Assembly (NCBI GenBank): GCA_964345075.1
Contig: CAYFPS010000006.1
Location: 62,001 to 126,000, forward strand
Length of the DNA: 64,000 bases
Source of the DNA: CAYFPS01 sp964345075
GTDB taxonomy: Bacteria; CAIWAD01
Reading direction: 5' to 3'
Shown here: positions 59,823 through 64,000 of the stretch, piece by piece
How the letters are laid out: every line of letters starts with the position of its first letter
How positions within the stretch are numbered: the stretch's first letter is position 1
Program-made: the position numbers and the translations under genes
The notes under the pieces: model-generated
What the model saw: only the letters and a program-made list of their open reading frames with translations
Databases searched by the model: none
Told to the model about the DNA's origin: nothing

Positions 59823-61607
59823 GTGCTGCTTGTAGACTGGTTGATTGTCGCGGCCTATCTGGCCTTTGCGCTGGGCGCCGGCGTCGTATTGAGCTCGCGC
59901 GGCGGGCGCTCCACTTCCGACTTTTTCATGGCCGGGCGCAGCCTGCCCTGGTGGGTAGTTGGCACAAGCATGGTGGCCACCACCTTTGCCGCCGATACAC
60001 CTCTGGCCATCACGGAAATGGTGCGCGGACACGGCATCTGGCGCAACTGGTGGTGGTGGAACATGGCGCTGGGCGGCATGCTGGGCGTTGTCTTTTTCAG
60101 CCGTCTCTGGCGCCGGGCCGAAGTCCTGACCGACAATGAGCTGATCGAACTTCGCTACGAAGGCCGACCGGCCGCCGTGCTCAGAGCCTTCAAGGCCGGC
60201 TGGTTTGCCACCGTATACAACTTCATCGTGATGGGCTGGGTGATCAACGGCATGAGTACCGTGATTGCTGTTCTCACCGGGCACGAGTCCACCGTGATCA
60301 CCTGGAGTCTGGTGGCGATTGCGGTGGTCTATACCCTGCTTTCCGGCTTCTGGGGAGTGGTGATCACGGATCTGGTGCAGTTCCTGCTGGCCATGGCCGG
60401 ATCGCTCTTTCTAGCCTGGAAAGCTGTAGACAGCCAGGGCGGGCTCAGCTCACTTGTGGGCAAGCTGAAGGAGCTTGGCGCGGTCGATACGCTGAACATG
60501 GTTCCGCCTGTCGCCTCGCCAGCCATGGATGCAGCCTTTCTCAGTTCACCCTTTTTCACCTTTCTGAGTTTTGTGCTGCTTACCTGGTGGTCCAGTCACA
60601 ACGCTGATGGTGGCGGCTACATCATTCAGCGCATGGGCGCTTGTCGCAGCGAGGCCGATGCGGAGAAGGCCACGCTCTGGTTCAACTTTGCCAATTACGC
60701 GCTGCGTGTCTGGCCCTGGGTGCTGGTCGCACTCGTTTCCATGGTGATGTTTCCGGAGATCGAGGGCGGACACAAACTGGGTTACCCAATGGTGCTGGAT
60801 GCCGTGCTCGGCCCCGTCTGGAAGGGCCTGCTGGTCACCACCTTTCTGGCGGCCTTCATGAGCACCATCGACACGCATCTCAACTGGGGCGCCAGCTATG
60901 TGGTCCACGACATCTACCGCCGCTTTGTCAGGCCGGATGCCGACGAAGCGCACTATGTGCAAGTCAGCCGTATCACAGTGCTGGTGCTGATCGCCATTGC
61001 CGCCCTGCTCAGTGGCTTCATGACCAGCATTGAAAGAGCCTGGATTTTCGTCTGGGCGATGGGGGCGGGCTCAGGCAGTGTGCTCATCCTGCGCTGGTTC
61101 TGGTGGCGGATCAACGCCTGGAGCGAACTTACCGCGCTCTTTTCTTCCATTGTGATCACCTTCGGCTTCGAGCTTGTGGCCTGGCTGCAGGCCGCGCCGG
61201 GCCAGTACATGCTTTTTGCCAGTCCGGTCAGCCTCTTTGGTGTGACACTGGGCACGGCCCTGAAAGCGCTGATCATTGTGCCGCTATCCATTGCCTGCTG
61301 GCTGACGGTCACGCTGCTGACAAAGCCGGTTTCCGACGAACATCTGCGAGTCTTTGCCAAACGCGTCAGGCCGCCCGGTAGCTGGCGGGACCTGCGTGAC
61401 GGGCCATCGGATCTGTCCATGGGCCGCACCATTCTGCGCTGGACAGGCGGTATGGCTTTTGTTTACGGCAGCACCTTTTCACTGGGCAAGCTGCTTTTGG
61501 GCAGTCCTTCCGAGTGGTTGCCGCTGGTCATTCTGGCGTTGGCCGGACTCGGTCTTTTCCTGAAGACCGCCCCGCCTGACACCGAAGCTCAAAGGAGCCC
61601 CGCATGA
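59823..61607 (+). CDS. Sodium:solute symporter (SSS family)
   Basis: 594 residues with about thirteen membrane segments. The N-terminus carries FMAGRSLPWWVVGTSMVATTFAADTP, the sodium-site region of the SSS family. LVTTFLAAFMSTIDTHLNWGASYVVHD matches the conserved TM8-TM9 signature. The substrate (sugar, amino acid or organic acid) cannot be told. The GTG start at 59823 is 3 bp after tldD. The stop overlaps the carbonic anhydrase gene. Confidence 0.88.
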   Translation: MLLVDWLIVAAYLAFALGAGVVLSSRGGRSTSDFFMAGRSLPWWVVGTSMVATTFAADTPLAITEMVRGHGIWRNWWWWNMALGGMLGVVFFSRLWRRAEVLTDNELIELRYEGRPAAVLRAFKAGWFATVYNFIVMGWVINGMSTVIAVLTGHESTVITWSLVAIAVVYTLLSGFWGVVITDLVQFLLAMAGSLFLAWKAVDSQGGLSSLVGKLKELGAVDTLNMVPPVASPAMDAAFLSSPFFTFLSFVLLTWWSSHNADGGGYIIQRMGACRSEADAEKATLWFNFANYALRVWPWVLVALVSMVMFPEIEGGHKLGYPMVLDAVLGPVWKGLLVTTFLAAFMSTIDTHLNWGASYVVHDIYRRFVRPDADEAHYVQVSRITVLVLIAIAALLSGFMTSIERAWIFVWAMGAGSGSVLILRWFWWRINAWSELTALFSSIVITFGFELVAWLQAAPGQYMLFASPVSLFGVTLGTALKALIIVPLSIACWLTVTLLTKPVSDEHLRVFAKRVRPPGSWRDLRDGPSDLSMGRTILRWTGGMAFVYGSTFSLGKLLLGSPSEWLPLVILALAGLGLFLKTAPPDTEAQRSPA

Positions 61608-62233
61608 TAGGAGCCAACGAAGCCCTTGGCCGCCTTCAGGCTGGCAACGCACGCTTTGCCGAGGGCCTTCCCTGGCGTGTCTTTCAGGCAGGGCAGGAGC
61701 GCCGCAGCGAGCTGGTGGACGGGCAGAAACCCTTTGCCATCATTCTTGGCTGCAGCGATAGCCGTGTACCGGCCGAACTGATTTTTGATCAGGGACTGGG
61801 TGATCTTTTTGTGATACGTGTTGCGGGTAATATTGTGGCGCCCTCGCTGGTGGGTTCCATCGAGTATGCCGTCGAGCAGTTTGGCACAAGGCTGGTGGTG
61901 GTTTTGGGCCACAGTCATTGTGGTGCGGTGACGGCTACGCTGGATCGCCTGCGCAAGCAGACCGGCCCCTTTTCCGAGAATCTGCTGGCGGTGGTGGATC
62001 GGATTCGCCCCAATCTGAAAGAATTGCTGGAAGAGAATCGCCGCGCAGAAGACGAAGAACTGCTGGCCAGAGCCGTCAAGCTGAATGTGGAAGCCTCCAC
62101 CCGGGCCCTGCGTGAGGAGTCCGACTTGCTGGCCGAGCTGGAGCAGAAGGACGGGCTCAAGATTCTGGCGGCCGAGTATTGTCTGGAATCGGGCCGCGTT
62201 GACTTTTGGAGCCCGGAAGCAGAACAGGGCTGA
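61604..62233 (+). CDS. Beta-class carbonic anhydrase
   Basis: 209 residues. Zinc ligands are Cys50, His103 and Cys106 (LGCSDSRVP, GHSHCGAV), with the Asp52-Arg54 dyad. It interconverts CO2 and bicarbonate, which serves AccA-type carboxylases. The ATG at 61604 overlaps the symporter by 4 bp, suggesting co-expression, perhaps with bicarbonate or a carboxylate as substrate. Confidence 0.92.
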   Translation: MIGANEALGRLQAGNARFAEGLPWRVFQAGQERRSELVDGQKPFAIILGCSDSRVPAELIFDQGLGDLFVIRVAGNIVAPSLVGSIEYAVEQFGTRLVVVLGHSHCGAVTATLDRLRKQTGPFSENLLAVVDRIRPNLKELLEENRRAEDEELLARAVKLNVEASTRALREESDLLAELEQKDGLKILAAEYCLESGRVDFWSPEAEQG

Positions 62234-62300
62234 TCAAGTTTTCGCTAATCGTGCCGATCTGCAGGATTGAGCTGGAATCACAGGCTGAAAGACCGCGAAG

Positions 62301-62771
62301 ATGAAACTCCCGATCAAGATTGCCCTGATTGTGCTGGCAGTCGCCGTGCAGCTGGTTGCTGCCTGGTTTCTGATGGACTGGCTGCTGGGCAGGGAATTGA
62401 ACAAGGGTGCCGAGCCGGATCAGGTTGAAGCGGAAGCCGATGGCGAGGCCCGGGAATACGAATTCGGTGCGCTCTTTCATTTGAGTGACCTGATTGTCAA
62501 TCCCAGTGATTCCAGCGGTCGCCGCATTTTCAAAATCAGTCTGGCACTGGAATACGATCCCAAGAATGTCAAACTGGCTGCCGAACTCGCCGAGCGCGCC
62601 CCCTTCATGCGCGATCATCTAATTGGCTATCTGGGCTCCATGACCGAGGCCAGCCTTTCCGACATCAGTTACCGGGAGACCATTCGCGACAGCCTGGGAG
62701 TCGCTCTCAACCAGTATCTGAACGAAGGAAAAGTCGACAGAATCCTTTTTCAGGACTTCATCAGACAGTAA
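62301..62771 (+). CDS. FliL-like membrane protein
   Basis: 156 residues: a short N-terminus, one membrane segment (IKIALIVLAVAVQLVAAWFLM) and a periplasmic domain with LSDLIVNPSDSSGRRIFKISLALEYD, resembling flagellar basal-body-associated FliL. FliL modulates the flagellar stator. No other flagellar gene is visible in the window, so it may begin a motility locus to the right or be a FliL homologue of other function. Confidence 0.72.
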   Translation: MKLPIKIALIVLAVAVQLVAAWFLMDWLLGRELNKGAEPDQVEAEADGEAREYEFGALFHLSDLIVNPSDSSGRRIFKISLALEYDPKNVKLAAELAERAPFMRDHLIGYLGSMTEASLSDISYRETIRDSLGVALNQYLNEGKVDRILFQDFIRQ

Positions 62772-62932
62772 GTTGTGCCAAAGCAGGTTCGGGCAGGTCA
62801 CTCCCGGCACTTGCTCCTGATCACATGGCAATCGCTTGAATCTTCCATCCTTTCTACCGTCTTGTCGTGTACGGCCCCTGCCTTGACTGGCTTGAAAGGG
62901 GGGCATGACCGGACAAAGCGTTGAGGGAAATC

Positions 62933-63979
62933 ATGAAACGCATCAGCCTGCTGCTGGCGCTGCTTCTGCTGAACTTGCCAGCCCTGGCCCTGGTGGACAT
63001 CAGCCTGCAGGTGCCATCACGTTACGAGCTCTATTATGTGGGCGATCTGGATCCGAGCGGCAGCCTGGATGGTGTCGGTCAGGAAATCACCGTGGGCCTG
63101 AGCTTTACGCAGAGTGGTGATTTCACCATTCTTGCACAGCTGGTCTTTAATCAGCAGTGGATTGTGCGCGGTATGATTCGCGCCGAGAATCTGCAAACGG
63201 GCAGCTACGGCCCCTGGACGCTCTCCGACATTCGGGATGGACAGGTAGGCCTGGAATTTGATGCCGATGGTGAGTACAACGAGGACTTCATCAACCAGAT
63301 CTCTGGCAACACGCTGCCCACCGGCACCTACACCTTGATGGTCCAGGCCTTTGAAGGCATCCATTACGACGCGGAGAGTCTGGAAGGCGCAACGGTTGTG
63401 GATGCAAGGAGCTTGCCGATTGTCATCGAGGATCCCCGCCGCGTGGACTTGCAGCTTCCCTGGCAGGACGCTCAGGTCTATTCCGAGCAGCCGGTCTTTG
63501 CCTGGAGCGGACGCGCCCGCACCTATGGCATTCGCGTCTGCCGCTTTGATCCCGATTTTCATTCCAGCCTGCAGGAGGCCATCGAGGGCGACGCAGCCTG
63601 GGAGCGGCTGGACCTGATGACCCCTTCGGTCAGCTATGGCGAAGGCGGCACGGCCGCTGATCCTCTGCAGCCGGGTGAGAGCTATGTCTGGCGTGTGGAA
63701 GCCCGGCTTGAGACCACTTCCGGCCAGCGCAGTTTTTCTTCCGAGCTCAGGTCCTTCACCTTCATGGTGCCCGGTGGTGGCGGTCAGGTGGAAATCGACA
63801 ATCTGCTGGATGTGCTTGGTCCCGGTCAGCTGGCCGGACTTGGCAGCATGCTTGAAGGCATGACGCTGGATGGCCCGATCATGGTTGACGGCCGCGAAGT
63901 CAGCCCGGAAGAACTGCGTCAGGTGCTTGAGCAGGTGGCGTCGGGTGAGTTGCACATCGCATCCATGAGAATGGAGTAG
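62933..63979 (+). CDS. Exported protein with fibronectin-like domain, unknown
   Basis: 348 residues with a signal peptide (ISLLLALLLLNLPALA). The first domain is strand-rich (VDISLQVPSRYELYYVGDL, PTGTYTLMVQAFEG). A second part, QPVFAWSGRARTYGIRVCRF to GESYVWRVEARL, looks like a fibronectin/Ig-type sandwich. A C-terminal helical tail has VDGREVSPEELRQVLEQVASG. ATG 62933 follows GAGGG. A further gene begins 10 bp downstream, so it probably heads an operon of surface proteins. Confidence 0.55.
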   Translation: MKRISLLLALLLLNLPALALVDISLQVPSRYELYYVGDLDPSGSLDGVGQEITVGLSFTQSGDFTILAQLVFNQQWIVRGMIRAENLQTGSYGPWTLSDIRDGQVGLEFDADGEYNEDFINQISGNTLPTGTYTLMVQAFEGIHYDAESLEGATVVDARSLPIVIEDPRRVDLQLPWQDAQVYSEQPVFAWSGRARTYGIRVCRFDPDFHSSLQEAIEGDAAWERLDLMTPSVSYGEGGTAADPLQPGESYVWRVEARLETTSGQRSFSSELRSFTFMVPGGGGQVEIDNLLDVLGPGQLAGLGSMLEGMTLDGPIMVDGREVSPEELRQVLEQVASGELHIASMRME

Positions 63980-63988
63980 GGGATACCG

Positions 63989-64000
63989 ATGAAAAAGCTG
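63989..64000 (+). CDS. Start of the next gene (partial)
   Basis: ATG at 63989 after AGGGG opens MKKL at the window end, consistent with a signal peptide or lipoprotein. Nothing more can be said. Confidence 0.4.

Larger units (their letters stand above)
669..61817. repeat. Dispersed GTATCAC / GTGATAC heptamer (about 72 copies)
   Basis: Hand count: about 38 GTATCAC and 34 GTGATAC on the plus strand, against about 8 expected for a random heptamer on both strands of 64 kb with equal base frequencies. Nearly all lie inside genes. The flanks favour a preceding T or C and a following G or A. Examples are 5857, 10265, 12142, 18518, 22190, 25527, 30517, 40549, 52009 and 57830; inverted examples are 22412, 41002, 49505, 56331 and 61811. 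Confidence 0.85.

Overview
The window looks like a metagenome-assembled chromosomal scaffold from an uncultured diderm bacterium of the FCB superphylum (Fibrobacterota-Chlorobiota-Bacteroidota and allied candidate phyla). Supporting signs are two secreted proteins with 'NPFNP'-type C-terminal sorting domains, an alternative GlmU-like nucleotidyltransferase, DUF4837 and DUF2723 proteins, LA_2272-type surface repeats, a complete Tol-Pal locus, an Omp85-type barrel and several lipoproteins. I do not assign a phylum. Two 10-N scaffold gaps (23255-23264 in lpd and 47279-47288 in purE) each break a reading frame.

Layout. 1-6.6 kb: ferritin-like gene end, nine-haem surface lipoprotein, a DUF2089/SHOCT-like regulator pair divergent from glnA, a 12-bp-unit palindromic repeat cluster and an Omp85-like barrel. 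6.6-15.9 kb: a two-component system divergent from a tightly overlapping cluster of two exported proteins, a PqqD-like recognition protein, an ATP-grasp ligase, a PLP decarboxylase with a leader-like N-terminus and a urea-transporter/M23 fusion, followed by a sorting-domain protein. This is the best candidate for an undescribed system. 16.0-19.3 kb: a HesB/IscA-like selenoprotein (in-frame UGA plus a SECIS-like hairpin), a c-haem 'choice-of-anchor' protein, a DHODH-like enzyme, DUF302 and a QueD-like protein that lacks the usual catalytic Cys. 19.4-24.2 kb: a complete 2-oxo acid (pyruvate) dehydrogenase operon. 24.3-33.9 kb: hflKC, RluA-type pseudouridine synthase, a conserved Cys-rich unknown, parAB, GlmU-like protein and a GlcD-type oxidase. 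33.9-38.5 kb: pal-tolQRAB-cpoB. 39.0-49.1 kb: membrane mannosyltransferase-like proteins and GT2 enzymes of a surface glycosylation locus with a DUF4837 lipoprotein, purE and an RmlD-like reductase. 49.1-64 kb: housekeeping genes (accA, thioesterase, yajC, def, fmt, dxr, rseP, pmbA/tldD, a sodium symporter, carbonic anhydrase, a FliL-like protein). No tRNA, rRNA, CRISPR array or insertion sequence was seen.

Two genome-scale patterns cut across the genes. The heptamer GTATCAC (or its complement GTGATAC) occurs about 72 times by my hand count, roughly nine times the equal-base chance expectation. It lies almost entirely inside genes, in both orientations and in several reading frames, resembling uptake-signal-like or HIP1-like motifs. 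Second, three intergenic regions carry arrays of a 12-bp unit built on GTCCGAC/GTCGGAC, including two perfect 47-bp palindromes of identical architecture (23+1+23).
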